64,000 bases of DNA from JBCCXZ01 sp965228005 (GCA_965228005.1 CBDDGV010000003.1:930001-994000); one strand, 5' to 3'; numbered from the stretch's first letter, positions 7,771 to 16,742 are shown. The notes: generated from the letters alone by a model not told the origin. Numbers and translations: made by a program.

Positions 7771-8889
7771 TCAGACAGCAGCGCGGCTGTTCTCCCGGGC
7801 CCGCTGCCAGAGCGTGCCGAGCACCTCGGTCAGCGAGTCGGCCTGGCAACGCCGGTAGGGAGAATCCGCCGGCAACTCCTTCATCAGCCGGCGGTGTGCC
7901 TCGCCCAACGCGTGGTAGGGCATCGTCGGGAATATGTGGTGCAGGGCGTGGAACCGCAGCCCCACAGGCGCCCAGAGGGTCGAGACAATCGGGTTCTTGG
8001 GGTAGTCGACCGAGTCGAGCATCTGCTCGACGAAAGTCATCTCGCCGCCGGAAGAGGTCCACCGGTGGGCGCCAAGCGTCCGCAGGGCGTTGATCACCAT
8101 GATGAACACCCCCGTGAGGTAGGCCTGCACCAGCAGCATCTTCGGCAGCGGCTCCGTCGCCAAGATGCCGAACGACGTGAACATCCGCAGCCCGATGAAC
8201 CACACGAACGCGAAGCAGCAGAACTCCTGCAGCCGCATGATCCGCCGCACGCGCTGCGTCGGCAGGGGGCGGATGTAGGAGGGGTCCATAATCATCGACG
8301 AGGCGTGCTGATGCACCCACCGCCGGATTACCGGGCTTACCCACGTGAGCGGCGTCAGCAGGCCCCAGCGGATGATGACCGCGATCGGCACCCACAGCAC
8401 CTGTGATAGGTAGACCAGGGTTTCCCAGGCCGGCATGCGGGCCAGGGCTATGTACTCGCCGTCCTCTTCGGTGCCGTAGTGCTTCCGCCTATGGTGGTCG
8501 ATGTGCGTGTAGTACACAAACGACGGGATCAGGAACGGGATGCCGCACAGCAAGTTCCAGACGAACCGAAAGGCCGTAAACTCGCCCGAACGGATGTGGA
8601 CCAACTCGTGGATGAACAGGCTGCACCGGTAATACAGCAACGCGGAAACCAGGAAACACGCGATCGTCACCGGCCAGTGCCAGGCGGGGTTGGCGACCAG
8701 CACCTCGGGCCGCAGCACGAGGGCAAACGCCGCTACGCCGACCGACCAGCTCAGCAGGAAGTCGGTCCAGTAGATCCAAGGATTCGGCGTGAAGAATTCG
8801 CCGACAATCCGTCGGGCCTCGGAAAGCGAGAACTCGTTCGCGTGGGGAGACGAACCAACGGCTGCGGCGGGTTCTACGACGCTCGACAC
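7771..8889 (-). CDS. Membrane fatty acid desaturase family protein
   Basis: The 372-residue integral membrane protein has the three His boxes of the di-iron desaturase/hydroxylase family: HELVH (residues 94-98), HIDHH (129-133) and a C-terminal LHHIFPTMPYH. Hydrophobic segments lie at about residues 43-60, 74-90, 112-128, 205-230 and 240-260. It probably introduces a double bond or hydroxyl into a lipid acyl chain. The substrate cannot be read from sequence. It is divergent from the ketosynthase-like gene at 9194 (304-bp gap), so the two may act in one lipid pathway. Confidence 0.87.
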   Translation of the reverse strand: MSSVVEPAAAVGSSPHANEFSLSEARRIVGEFFTPNPWIYWTDFLLSWSVGVAAFALVLRPEVLVANPAWHWPVTIACFLVSALLYYRCSLFIHELVHIRSGEFTAFRFVWNLLCGIPFLIPSFVYYTHIDHHRRKHYGTEEDGEYIALARMPAWETLVYLSQVLWVPIAVIIRWGLLTPLTWVSPVIRRWVHQHASSMIMDPSYIRPLPTQRVRRIMRLQEFCCFAFVWFIGLRMFTSFGILATEPLPKMLLVQAYLTGVFIMVINALRTLGAHRWTSSGGEMTFVEQMLDSVDYPKNPIVSTLWAPVGLRFHALHHIFPTMPYHALGEAHRRLMKELPADSPYRRCQADSLTEVLGTLWQRARENSRAAV

Positions 8890-9193
8890 GCTGCTGTCCT
8901 CCGGAAACGCCCTTTGTTCGGGCCGGCCACACGCTGCGGGGTTCGGGCCGCTACAATAGCCCGTTCGCTACAATGGTCAGAGCGTCCGCCCTGGCAGGCT
9001 GTAACGAAGATTCTCAGTTTATCGGCGTCGATTGGGGGATGCCAGCGCCAGCCAGCCGCGAGGTTGGCGTCGGCCCCGCGGGGCACCGATAGACTCACCG
9101 GATACCCTCCACTGGGCCTGGATTCTCCACGCGGCCTTCATTAAGGTCGACCACCTCCGGCCGCCACTTTTGCCTAGCCACCCACAAAAAGAC
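8890..9193. other. Divergent intergenic region, desaturase/ketosynthase
   Basis: 304 bp between two divergent genes. It must hold both promoters. I cannot point to a confident -35/-10 pair or operator. Reading frames through it do not look coding. Confidence 0.5.
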
Positions 9194-10453
9194 GTGCCTC
9201 AAGAAGTAGTCATCACCGGCCTGGGCATCGTTTGCCCGCTGGGCGTCGGCAACGAGGCCGTCTGGGCCGCCATCGAGGCCGGCCGCAGCGGCGTCCGCAC
9301 CATCGAGCGGTTTGCCGAAGCCGGGCTCCAGCCCCCGATCGGCGGCGAGGTCACCGACCTCGACCCGAAGCAGTACGTCAAGCCGCGCAAAAGCCTCAAG
9401 GTGATGAGCCGCGAGACGCACTTCGGGTTTAGCGCCGCGGAGATCGCCTGGTCGGACGCCGGGCTTGAGGACACGGAGATCCCCTCGGAACGGCTGGGCG
9501 TGGTCGTCGGCGCCAACATCTTCCGTTCCGACCTGAACGAACTCGTTGCCTCCTACCGCGCCAGCAGCGACGGCGACTCTTTCGACTTCTCCCGCTGGGG
9601 GCAGGCCGGCATGCCGGAGCTGTACCCGTTGTGGATGCTCAAGTATCTGCCGAACATGACCGCCTGCCACATCGGCATCTTCCACGACGCCCGCGGACCA
9701 ATCAACACGATCGTCGAGGGCGACGTCTCGTCGCTGCTCTCGGTGATCGAAGCGGCCGACGTGATCGCCCGCGGCCACGCCGACGTGATGATCGCCGGCG
9801 CCACCAGCTCGATGCTCTCGCTGATCGACCTCTGTTGGCACGCGGGGTCGGGCCTGTCGACCCGCACGGATGACCCCGCCGGGGCCTGCCGACCCTTCGA
9901 CGCCGACCGCGACGGGACCGTCGCCTCCGAGGGCGCGGGCATGTTTGTCCTCGAGAGCCGCGAGCACGCCGAGAAGCGCGGAGCCCGCATCCGGGGCCGG
10001 ATCGCTAGCTACGCCCGCCGGGCCGAACCTTCTGCAATGACCCAGAAGCCGACCGGCGCCGCGGTCCGCAACGCGCTGGCAACCGCTGTCGAACGGTCAG
10101 GGATCGCCCCAGAGGCCGTCGGCCACGTCAGCGCGCACGGCCTCGGCGCAGTGGAGGCAGACGCCTTCGAGGCCAAGGCGATCTCCGAGGTGCTCGGAGA
10201 CGTGCCCGTGACCGCGACGAAGAGTTTCTTCGGGAACCTCGGCGCTGCGGGCGGTGCGGCCGAGCTCGTCGTGAGCCTTTTAGGCGCGGAAGCAGGAGTG
10301 GCGCCGCCGACGCAGAACTACGCAACGCCCGACCCAGCCTGCCCAGTGAGAGTTAGCGGCGAGCCGATCGAAACCCCGAACAAGTCGGTGGTCGCGATTA
10401 GCCACAAATGCACGGGACAGGCAGTGGCCCTCGTCGTCGACGAGGCCGGTTAG
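9194..10453 (+). CDS. Beta-ketoacyl-ACP synthase-like protein lacking catalytic Cys
   Basis: A 419-residue protein of the KAS I/II (FabF) fold. I start at the GTG at 9194 because VPQEVVITGLGIVCPLGVGN is the normal family N-terminus. Family blocks are clear, but the active site is degenerate. Where FabF has T-A-C in the segment after GPN, this protein has IVEGDVSS, putting Asp177 at the nucleophile position. The first His survives (H315 in SAHGLGA). The Lys is present (K343). The second His is Asn348 (FFGNLGAAGG instead of GHLLGAAG). It therefore cannot work by the usual Cys-His-His mechanism. It recalls chain-length factors, the catalytically dead partners of polyketide ketosynthases. The adjacent divergent gene is a desaturase. 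Confidence 0.85.
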   Translation: MPQEVVITGLGIVCPLGVGNEAVWAAIEAGRSGVRTIERFAEAGLQPPIGGEVTDLDPKQYVKPRKSLKVMSRETHFGFSAAEIAWSDAGLEDTEIPSERLGVVVGANIFRSDLNELVASYRASSDGDSFDFSRWGQAGMPELYPLWMLKYLPNMTACHIGIFHDARGPINTIVEGDVSSLLSVIEAADVIARGHADVMIAGATSSMLSLIDLCWHAGSGLSTRTDDPAGACRPFDADRDGTVASEGAGMFVLESREHAEKRGARIRGRIASYARRAEPSAMTQKPTGAAVRNALATAVERSGIAPEAVGHVSAHGLGAVEADAFEAKAISEVLGDVPVTATKSFFGNLGAAGGAAELVVSLLGAEAGVAPPTQNYATPDPACPVRVSGEPIETPNKSVVAISHKCTGQAVALVVDEAG

Positions 10454-10460
10454 CGGCATC

Positions 10461-11009
10461 TCAGCCGCGACGCATCGCCCGATCGATGTCTCGCTGCATG
10501 TCCTTCTTCTTGAGCGACTCACGCTTGTCGTACTGCTTCTTGCCCTTGCAGAGGCCCATCAGCACCTTGGCCCGGCCCTTCTTGAAGTACATCTTTAGCG
10601 GCACGAGCGTGAGGTTCTTCTCATAAGCCTGGGCCGCGAACTTGCGGATCTCCCGGCGGTGCATCAGCAGCTTCCGCCGCCGTCGGGGCACGTGGTTCAG
10701 GGCATTCGCGAACGAGTACTCCGGGATATCGCAGCCGACGAGCCAAACCTCGTCCTTGTCGACCCGCCCGTAGGCTTCTTCGAGCGACACCTGACCGGCC
10801 CGCAGGCTCTTCACCTCGCTGCCGACGAGCTGGATGCCGCACTCAAGGGTGTCCAGCACCGCGTAGGTGTGCCTGGCTTTCCGGTTGTTGGCGATGACCT
10901 TCTCGTTCTTGTCGTCGCCGTCCTTCTTCTTGTTGGCGTTCTTGGCCGTGGCTCCCGCCTCCGCTGAGCCGCCCCGCGGGGGGCGGCAATCCCAGAGCAA
11001 ACCGCCCAA
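10461..11009 (-). CDS. smpB: SsrA-binding protein SmpB
   Basis: SmpB binds tmRNA and is needed for rescue of stalled ribosomes. The family core runs from NRKARHTYAVLDTLECGIQL through VGSEVKSLRAGQVSLEEAY, with the basic C-terminal tail KKQYDKRESLKKKDMQRDI. No ATG or GTG is available in frame before the conserved core. The coordinates given use the most distal TTG (11009). A second TTG is at 11000. An ACG at 10949-10947 would give a family-like start (x-A-K-N-A-N-K-K-K) and sits 8-10 nt after GGAGGCGGGAG, a strong ribosome-binding sequence. The true start is unresolved. It is convergent with the ketosynthase gene, 7 bp apart. Confidence 0.95.
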   Translation of the reverse strand: MGGLLWDCRPPRGGSAEAGATAKNANKKKDGDDKNEKVIANNRKARHTYAVLDTLECGIQLVGSEVKSLRAGQVSLEEAYGRVDKDEVWLVGCDIPEYSFANALNHVPRRRRKLLMHRREIRKFAAQAYEKNLTLVPLKMYFKKGRAKVLMGLCKGKKQYDKRESLKKKDMQRDIDRAMRRG

Positions 11010-11117
11010 ACTAGCGGAGCCGACATCCGGGAGAAAGAGCCGACTGCACCGGGGGCCGTCGCCACCCGGGGCGGCTCCGGATCGAGCAACCCGCCTGAGG
11101 GGGCGGGCTCAGCGCAT

Positions 11118-11181
11118 AAAAAAACCGCGAACCGGGTCCGCCGGAGGGAGGCGTGGGATACTGCGGATCACCGGTTCGCGG
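11118..11181 (-). terminator. Putative rho-independent terminator (minus strand)
   Basis: An 11-bp perfect inverted repeat (CCGCGAACCGG at 11125-11135 and its complement at 11171-11181) is followed on the minus strand by a run of seven T (11118-11124). The 35-nt loop is long for a terminator. It lies just downstream of the gene at 11248-11529. Confidence 0.6.
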
Positions 11182-11247
11182 GCGGGGTGCGAGTTGCGAT
11201 GCCCTTCAGGAAGGGCTACTCGGTCGCCATCGTGTATTGTTCAAGCC

Positions 11248-11529
11248 CTACGCTACAGGCGGGCGGTCGTCGATTTCTCCGAATGCGTCGGCCAGGGAAC
11301 CAAGGATCGGCGAGGCCGGGGCCCCCGATTCCTTGGGAGCGCGGAACTCGGCAAGCAGGTCTGCGTGCAAGCTGCAGCAAGCGATGTACCGTTCGCGTGC
11401 CGCGATATCGGACGCCAAACGAACTTCAAGCTCCTCCACCTCGTGCCTGCCCAGAGTCTCGTCGATGAGGCCCCAGATGAGTTCGTCTAGCGGGTCTGGA
11501 TCGAACGTCGTGTTCAGTTCAGGTTCCAT
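11248..11529 (-). CDS. Small anti-sigma-like hypothetical protein
   Basis: From the ATG at 11529 (MEPELNTTFDPDPLDELIWG) this encodes 93 residues with no membrane segment. The segment LIDETLGRHEVEELEVRLASDIAARERYIACCSLHADL resembles the N-terminal region of planctomycete FecR-type/anti-sigma proteins, which start with a helical segment followed by a transmembrane region and FecR or LamG domains. Here the protein stops right after that segment. It may be a genuine short protein or a remnant. No ECF sigma gene is adjacent. Confidence 0.5.
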   Translation of the reverse strand: MEPELNTTFDPDPLDELIWGLIDETLGRHEVEELEVRLASDIAARERYIACCSLHADLLAEFRAPKESGAPASPILGSLADAFGEIDDRPPVA

Positions 11530-11897
11530 CAGGTCTAGTTGCCTCCAACCCGAACCTGAACTGACATAGTCAGCAAGATTCGAGGAAAGTAACGCCGCTT
11601 CTCTAGTTGACCGGCAGTTGCCGGCATTCCTCATTCCTACCCCGAAGCGACAGCAAAGGGCGTGCCTGAATACTAAGTCGGACGATTCAGCTCAATATCA
11701 GTCCCATTTGGGTCGAATATTCTCGGAATCTTCAGCGTTTGGACCCCGTGCACTGGGCTCAGCTGCCCAAGAGTTGAGCAAGGCTGCCGAGAATAGTTGC
11801 TGCTGCTTTGCGCAACCCTCTCTCCAAGCATAGGTCACGGGGTAGAAGCTGGAGCGGTTAACCACTTTTTTCGGCTTGCCCGCGTGTGGGCGTCCGC
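11530..11897. other. Intergenic region, no gene seen
   Basis: 368 bp of lower GC than its surroundings between two minus-strand genes. Short frames here lack coding character. It presumably contains the promoter of the 11248-11529 gene. I see no repeat or RNA structure I can support. Confidence 0.4.
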
Positions 11898-12674
11898 TTA
11901 CTTCTCAGTTGGAGACCATTCCCCGACGCCGACAATCTTGCGGCCGAGCCCTCGCTGGACGAAGCAGATCACCGAGAGCCGCTCCGAAGCCTCTGCGTGG
12001 GCCTCCGGAACCGCCAGATTCGCCTGGAGTCCACCGGAATCACTGAGCTGGGCTTGCGTGAGGGAGAGGACGACGTTGGTGTGCCGCAGGGTCCGGCCCG
12101 CGTTCTCGCCGCTGGATACGGCCGAGTGGGCTTCCGGAAGCACTAGCGCCGCCAGGACGATATCACCCTGCTCGTGCCCGGAGGCCTCACCCGTCACCCG
12201 CCAAGTCCGGCCCGCTTGCTCAACACGAACTGCGACTTCGACACGAGGAGCGGCGGCCAGTTCTGCAATGATGGCGGCACGAGCCCGTTTGGCGTCCGAG
12301 CCCACAAACTCCGTTCGTCCATTGACAATCATCTGCGGAGTGTAGAGGCGTTCTGAGCCGAATGCCCTCGCGTATCCACGCTGCCGATCCGTGAAAGCCT
12401 TGTCACCAAACGGGTCTTTCCAGCCCAGGCGATCCCAGTAATCAACGTGCAATTCTAATGCGTACACCGGCAAGTTCTGCTCGCTGGCGATACGGTTGAT
12501 CTCGGCGGCCAAGAGTTCGGCCGGAGGACAGGAACTGCAGCCCTCCGAGGTGAAGAGCTCGATCACAACCGGCGACCGCACCGCTTGTTCGTCATCCGAC
12601 CCCAGTGCTCCTCTAGCCGACAGAATGAGCAGGCTCGCGAGTGACGCGGTCGCAACAAAAACGGGTGTTCGCAT
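11898..12674 (-). CDS. DUF1223 (thioredoxin-like fold) secreted protein
   Basis: The ATG at 12674 gives 258 residues with a signal-peptide-like N-terminus (MRTPVFVATASLASLLILSARGA). The DUF1223 signature VVIELFTSEGCSSCPPAELL follows (C-x2-C), then ALELHVDYWDRLGWKDPFG and LYTPQMIVNGRTEFVGSD. The fold is thioredoxin-like and probably redox active in the periplasm, but no substrate is established. It is divergent from the lamin-tail gene at 12851. Confidence 0.87.
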   Translation of the reverse strand: MRTPVFVATASLASLLILSARGALGSDDEQAVRSPVVIELFTSEGCSSCPPAELLAAEINRIASEQNLPVYALELHVDYWDRLGWKDPFGDKAFTDRQRGYARAFGSERLYTPQMIVNGRTEFVGSDAKRARAAIIAELAAAPRVEVAVRVEQAGRTWRVTGEASGHEQGDIVLAALVLPEAHSAVSSGENAGRTLRHTNVVLSLTQAQLSDSGGLQANLAVPEAHAEASERLSVICFVQRGLGRKIVGVGEWSPTEK

Positions 12675-12850
12675 CTGTATCTCCGCAGGATCTCCGAACA
12701 ACTTGCGTTGGTATATTCACACCAGCGCCTCCGCCAGAATGTGCAGCGATTCACAAACCGGGGCACAAAAATAGGGTTGGACAACCCTCAGGGTGAGATA
12801 AAACCGGGTGGAACAGACCTCGCCCCAGGCTCTCCCCGAGCGGAACTCCA

Positions 12851-14407
12851 ATGAAACCCAGAACGGCGGCGTTTCTTTTCTTCCTCTTGATCAGCCATGT
12901 GCGAACACATGCGGCCCTTGAAATCACCGAGCTGATGATCGAACCGAACGACACCAATGTCTGGGAGTGGTTCGAGGTCAGAAACACGAGGGCATCGGCG
13001 ATCGACCTCGACGGTTACATCGTCGATCGGCTCGGCGACACTCAGATAGCGCCGGGTACAGACCCCAACATAGACAGCTCGGTTTCCGCAAACACTATCA
13101 TCCCGGCGGGCGGGGTAGCCGTGCTCTACGACGCCGTGCTGGGCCCCGGCAACTCGGCCAACTTCAACGACCAGGTCTTCCGCGACGCCTGGTCGCTCCC
13201 GCCGTCAACGCCCATCATCGGCCTGCAGGGCTTCCCGGCGCTCACCAACACAGGGACCGCGTTCGGGTTGTGGCCCGATCGGAACGCCTACGAAGCCGAC
13301 CTGATCGACGACAACGGCGCCATGCGTGTGGGCGGGTTCTCCAGTGCGGATGTCAGCATCGACTACCGCACGGGATTCCCTGAACGCGACGGCATAGCCT
13401 CCATCTCTTGGAACGGCAACGGCAGCTTCCAGAGCGGTTCGAACTGGTTCTTGAGTGAAGACGGTCAAGACGGAGCACGCGAAAGCGTGCAGGCCAGCAT
13501 AGTCGGCGGCCAACTCAACAGCACCGAGGACATCGGCAACCCCGGCATCGCGCCCGGCGGCACGGCCCCCAACGGCGTGCTGATCACGGAAGTGATGTAC
13601 GCCCCGAACTCTCCCGAGCCGGATTGGGAATGGATCGAGGTCTTCAACGGCACTCCCGCAACGCTCGACTTCTCGCAGGGCTTTGTCCTCGACGACAACG
13701 ATTTCAGTGACATCCCCACAGCCAACGTCACGTCCGGCAGTGTCCCAAGCGGTACGGTCGCCGTGCTCTTCAACGACGAACTCACGCTGAACGAAGTGCA
13801 GCAGGCTTGGGACGCCCAGGGTTCGCTCGGAACCAACTTCATCCCTGTGAGCAACTGGCCGGCCTTAGCCAACGGTGGGGACACCATCGGGCTATGGAGC
13901 AGCTACTCGGACTATCAGAACGAGGCCGTCACCGGTTCGGGACGCACTACCGGCAACGCCGTAGCCGCTCTGGACTACGACAGCGGTATGGGCTGGCCCT
14001 CGCAGAACGATCGGGCCTCCATCTCACTCAACGACCTCGGCGCCGACCCGGCTACCGCGGCCAACTGGTCGCGCAGCTCCTCCGACGACGGCGTCTCGTT
14101 CAATGCCGAACCCGCCACGGGCAGCAGCGTGCTCATCCACGCGGGGGGCGACATCGGCAGCCCGGGCGTTGCCGCGGGCGGTTCCGCATTGACGGCTGAT
14201 CTCGATGCGGACTCCGATGTCGATGTCAGTGACCTCCTCGCATGGCAACGCGACGACGGCTCCACTCCGGGCTTGCTCGCGTGGCGCACCGAAGCGGGCG
14301 CCGGCATGGCGGCGCTCGGCGTGGCGCCGGTCCCCGAGCCGAGTGCGGTTGCGGTGGTAAGCTTGCTCGCAGCCGGCGTGTTCAGCACACGATTCAACCG
14401 CCGCTAA
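12851..14407 (+). CDS. Secreted lamin-tail-domain protein with dockerin-like repeat and PEP-CTERM tail
   Basis: The 518-residue protein starts with a signal peptide (MKPRTAAFLFFLLISHVRTHA). Two lamin-tail-like beta domains follow: one at about residues 22-200 (ITELMIEPNDTNVWEWFEVRN) and one at about 240-430 (ITEVMYAPNSPEPDWEWIEVFN). Near the C-terminus is an Asp-rich dockerin-like calcium repeat (ADLDADSDVDVSDLLAWQ). It ends VPEPSAVAVV, a hydrophobic stretch, and FNRR, a PEP-CTERM exosortase signal. It is probably an envelope or matrix-associated structural protein. Its 3' end overlaps crcB (convergent) by 14 bp. Confidence 0.85.
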   Translation: MKPRTAAFLFFLLISHVRTHAALEITELMIEPNDTNVWEWFEVRNTRASAIDLDGYIVDRLGDTQIAPGTDPNIDSSVSANTIIPAGGVAVLYDAVLGPGNSANFNDQVFRDAWSLPPSTPIIGLQGFPALTNTGTAFGLWPDRNAYEADLIDDNGAMRVGGFSSADVSIDYRTGFPERDGIASISWNGNGSFQSGSNWFLSEDGQDGARESVQASIVGGQLNSTEDIGNPGIAPGGTAPNGVLITEVMYAPNSPEPDWEWIEVFNGTPATLDFSQGFVLDDNDFSDIPTANVTSGSVPSGTVAVLFNDELTLNEVQQAWDAQGSLGTNFIPVSNWPALANGGDTIGLWSSYSDYQNEAVTGSGRTTGNAVAALDYDSGMGWPSQNDRASISLNDLGADPATAANWSRSSSDDGVSFNAEPATGSSVLIHAGGDIGSPGVAAGGSALTADLDADSDVDVSDLLAWQRDDGSTPGLLAWRTEAGAGMAALGVAPVPEPSAVAVVSLLAAGVFSTRFNRR

Positions 14408-14780
14408 GCCACCGGCCGCAAGCCAACCCCGCCCCAACGGCGGCCAAGCCGAAGACCACGTTTGCCGCTATGTTGGTCGTCGCCAGCCCGTGCCGCGAAC
14501 CCTCCACCAGCTTCGCGGTGTCGTACCCGAACGTAGAGAATGTGGTCAGCGCCCCCAGGAACCCGACCGTGAGGCCGGAGTGGGCCGCCGGGTGCCAACG
14601 CGCTGAAGCGCCCGTCCCCAGGGGGATCGCGAGCCCCAGCAGGAAGCAGCCCGCCGTGTTGACCGCCAGAGTGCCGAACGCGAAGTGTTCTCCAAACAGC
14701 CGTGCGCAGCCCTGATTCACCCCGTAGCGACAGACCGCTCCGATCGCGCCCCCAACCGCAATGGCGAACACGTGCTGCAT
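14394..14780 (-). CDS. crcB: Fluoride exporter CrcB/Fluc
   Basis: The 128-residue product from the ATG at 14780 matches the small four-helix Fluc channel: GGAIGAVCRYGVNQ near the N-terminus, FGTLAVNTAGCFLLG (conserved Asn), then GFLGALTTFSTFGYDT (the Phe-box region) and a last hydrophobic helix. It expels fluoride as an antiparallel dimer. The frame is open upstream to 14864, but those residues are not family-like. I looked for a fluoride riboswitch upstream and could not support one. Confidence 0.93.
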   Translation of the reverse strand: MQHVFAIAVGGAIGAVCRYGVNQGCARLFGEHFAFGTLAVNTAGCFLLGLAIPLGTGASARWHPAAHSGLTVGFLGALTTFSTFGYDTAKLVEGSRHGLATTNIAANVVFGLAAVGAGLACGRWLSGG

Positions 14781-14926
14781 AGGCTTGATCGTACTTCTCG
14801 GGGGCTGCATGGGGACACCAGCTACTAGGCCGATGGCTCTCCTCGACCGTTGGGCCGGGGTCAACTATAACGCAACCATGCCCTCTTCGGCACGCCGGCC
14901 CGAAGCCGCACAACGATGATTCAGCA

Positions 14927-15508
14927 ATGATCCAGATCGTCGACAACTACGACTCCTTCACCTACAACCTCGTCCAGCGGTTCGGCGAGATCGACCCCGG
15001 GCTCGCGATCCAAGTGGACCGCAACGACGAGGTAACGGTCGACGAGATCCTCGAACGTCAGCCGGACCGCGTGGTGGTTTCGCCCGGTCCCTGCACGCCT
15101 TCCGAAGCGGGCGTCTCGGTCGAGTGCTGCCAGCGTCTTGCGGGACAGAGACCCCTGCTCGGTGTGTGTCTGGGCCACCAATCGATCGGCCAGGCGTTCG
15201 GGGCCGAGATTGTCCGCGCCGATCGGCTCATGCACGGCAAGACCGACATGGTCCACCACACCGGCGGCCCTCTCTTCGCGGGCCTGCCGAACCCCTTCCA
15301 AGCCACGCGCTACCACAGCCTGGTGATCAAGCCGGGCACCCTCCCCGACGAGTTCGAGGTGACCGCATGGTGCGTGGACCCCGAAGGCCGCCGCGAGATT
15401 ATGGGCATCCAGCACAAGCAGCACCCCGTGTTCGGGCTGCAGTTCCACCCGGAGAGCTTTCTCACGCACGACGGCACGGAAATCCTCAGGAACTTCCTCA
15501 CCGTCTGA
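14927..15508 (+). CDS. trpG: Anthranilate/aminodeoxychorismate synthase component II (glutamine amidotransferase)
   Basis: A class I glutamine amidotransferase of 193 residues: IVDNYDSFTYNLVQ at the N-terminus, VVSPGPCTPSEAG, the nucleophile elbow GVCLGHQSIGQAFG, and the C-terminal His-Glu pair in GLQFHPESFLT. It supplies ammonia to TrpE (tryptophan) or PabB (folate). Sequence alone does not separate trpG from pabA, and no partner gene is adjacent. The moeA start lies 9 bp after its stop, so the two are probably co-transcribed. Confidence 0.93.
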   Translation: MIQIVDNYDSFTYNLVQRFGEIDPGLAIQVDRNDEVTVDEILERQPDRVVVSPGPCTPSEAGVSVECCQRLAGQRPLLGVCLGHQSIGQAFGAEIVRADRLMHGKTDMVHHTGGPLFAGLPNPFQATRYHSLVIKPGTLPDEFEVTAWCVDPEGRREIMGIQHKQHPVFGLQFHPESFLTHDGTEILRNFLTV

Positions 15509-15517
15509 GAACGTCGG

Positions 15518-16720
15518 ATGCTCTCTGTCGACGAAGCCTGGGGCCTGATCGAGCAGCACGTGGAACCGCTGCCCGCAACCGAGGTCTCGACGCTGCAGGC
15601 CAACGGATTGCGCCTTACAGAGGCTATCGTCAGCCCGGTCGACTCTCCCCCCTTCGACAAGTCGATGGTCGACGGCTACGCCGTGGTCTCCGGCGACCGG
15701 GCGCCGACCCGCGCGGTCATCGAAGACGTGACGGCCGGGCAAACCCCCTCTCGTGTCGTCTCCCAGGGCGAGGCGGTGCGGATCATGACCGGGGCCCCAA
15801 TGCCCGAGGGGGCCGACTCGGTCGTCAAGCGTGAAGACATCGATGAGTCCGACCCCGCCACGGTCGGCATGCTCGACCGCAAGCCCAAGGCCGGCGCGTG
15901 CGTCATGCAACGCGGCGCCGCATTCCGAGCCGGTGAGACGTTGATGCAGCCCCCCAAGGAACTCGGCCCCGCCGACTTGGCATTGCTGACCGAGATCGGT
16001 CGGTTGACCGTCCGCGTCGTTCCTCGCCCCAAAGTTGCTCTACTGCCCACGGGCGACGAGCTCGTGGCGTTCGATCAGACCCCGGCGCCGGGGCAGATCC
16101 GCAACAGCAACGGGCCGATGCTGGCCGCGCTGTTGGCCGACCTCGGCGTGCCCGCCGAAGACCTGGGCATTGGGCGAGACGACCCCGAAGACCTCGCACG
16201 CAGGATCGGGGAAGGCCTGACGCGGGACGTGCTGATCCTCTCCGGCGGCGTATCCGCGGGCGACAAAGACCTCGTCCCGGGGATCCTCGAAGGCCTGGGC
16301 GTCCGGAAGGTTCTGCACAAGGTCCGCGTGAAGCCGGGGAAGCCGGTGTGGTTTGGTGTGCGTGAATCAGAAGGCAGCACGTCACTCGTGTTTGGGTTGC
16401 CGGGCAATCCTGTCAGTGCGTTCGTGGCCTTCCAGCTCTTCGTGAAACCGACGCTCCTCGCGCTCGGCGGGGCAGGGTTCCGGCCGCCCAGCACACATTC
16501 GATGCCGCTGGCCAAGGACGTAAAGCACAAGGGTCCGAGGCCAACCTATCAGCCGGCGATCGTCCACCGCGAAGCCTCCCAGCCCACGCTCGAGGTGCTC
16601 CCCTGGGTAGGCTCGGCCGACCTGGCGACGCTCTCCAGGGCCAACGCACTCGCCGCACTGCCTGCAGGCGACTACCGGCTCCGGGCTGAGGAAACGGTCG
16701 AGGTCCTTCTGCTGAGCTGA
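15518..16720 (+). CDS. moeA: Molybdopterin molybdotransferase MoeA
   Basis: MoeA inserts molybdate into adenylylated molybdopterin. The 400-residue protein has full family length. It shows the early block PPFDKSMVDGYAV, then IMTGAPMPEGADSVVKRED, LPTGDELV, GQIRNSNGPMLAALL, LSGGVSAGDKDLVP, KPGKPVWFG and FGLPGNPVSAFVAFQLFVKP. It follows trpG/pabA by 9 bp. With mobA at 5.5 kb it shows that the organism makes molybdenum cofactor. Confidence 0.96.
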   Translation: MLSVDEAWGLIEQHVEPLPATEVSTLQANGLRLTEAIVSPVDSPPFDKSMVDGYAVVSGDRAPTRAVIEDVTAGQTPSRVVSQGEAVRIMTGAPMPEGADSVVKREDIDESDPATVGMLDRKPKAGACVMQRGAAFRAGETLMQPPKELGPADLALLTEIGRLTVRVVPRPKVALLPTGDELVAFDQTPAPGQIRNSNGPMLAALLADLGVPAEDLGIGRDDPEDLARRIGEGLTRDVLILSGGVSAGDKDLVPGILEGLGVRKVLHKVRVKPGKPVWFGVRESEGSTSLVFGLPGNPVSAFVAFQLFVKPTLLALGGAGFRPPSTHSMPLAKDVKHKGPRPTYQPAIVHREASQPTLEVLPWVGSADLATLSRANALAALPAGDYRLRAEETVEVLLLS

Positions 16721-16742
16721 GCCTAGGTGTAGGACGCAGAGC

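Noticed and set aside
14781..14926. Fluoride riboswitch upstream of crcB
   Set aside because: I looked for the conserved fluoride-motif segments and could not find a consistent set, so none is claimed.
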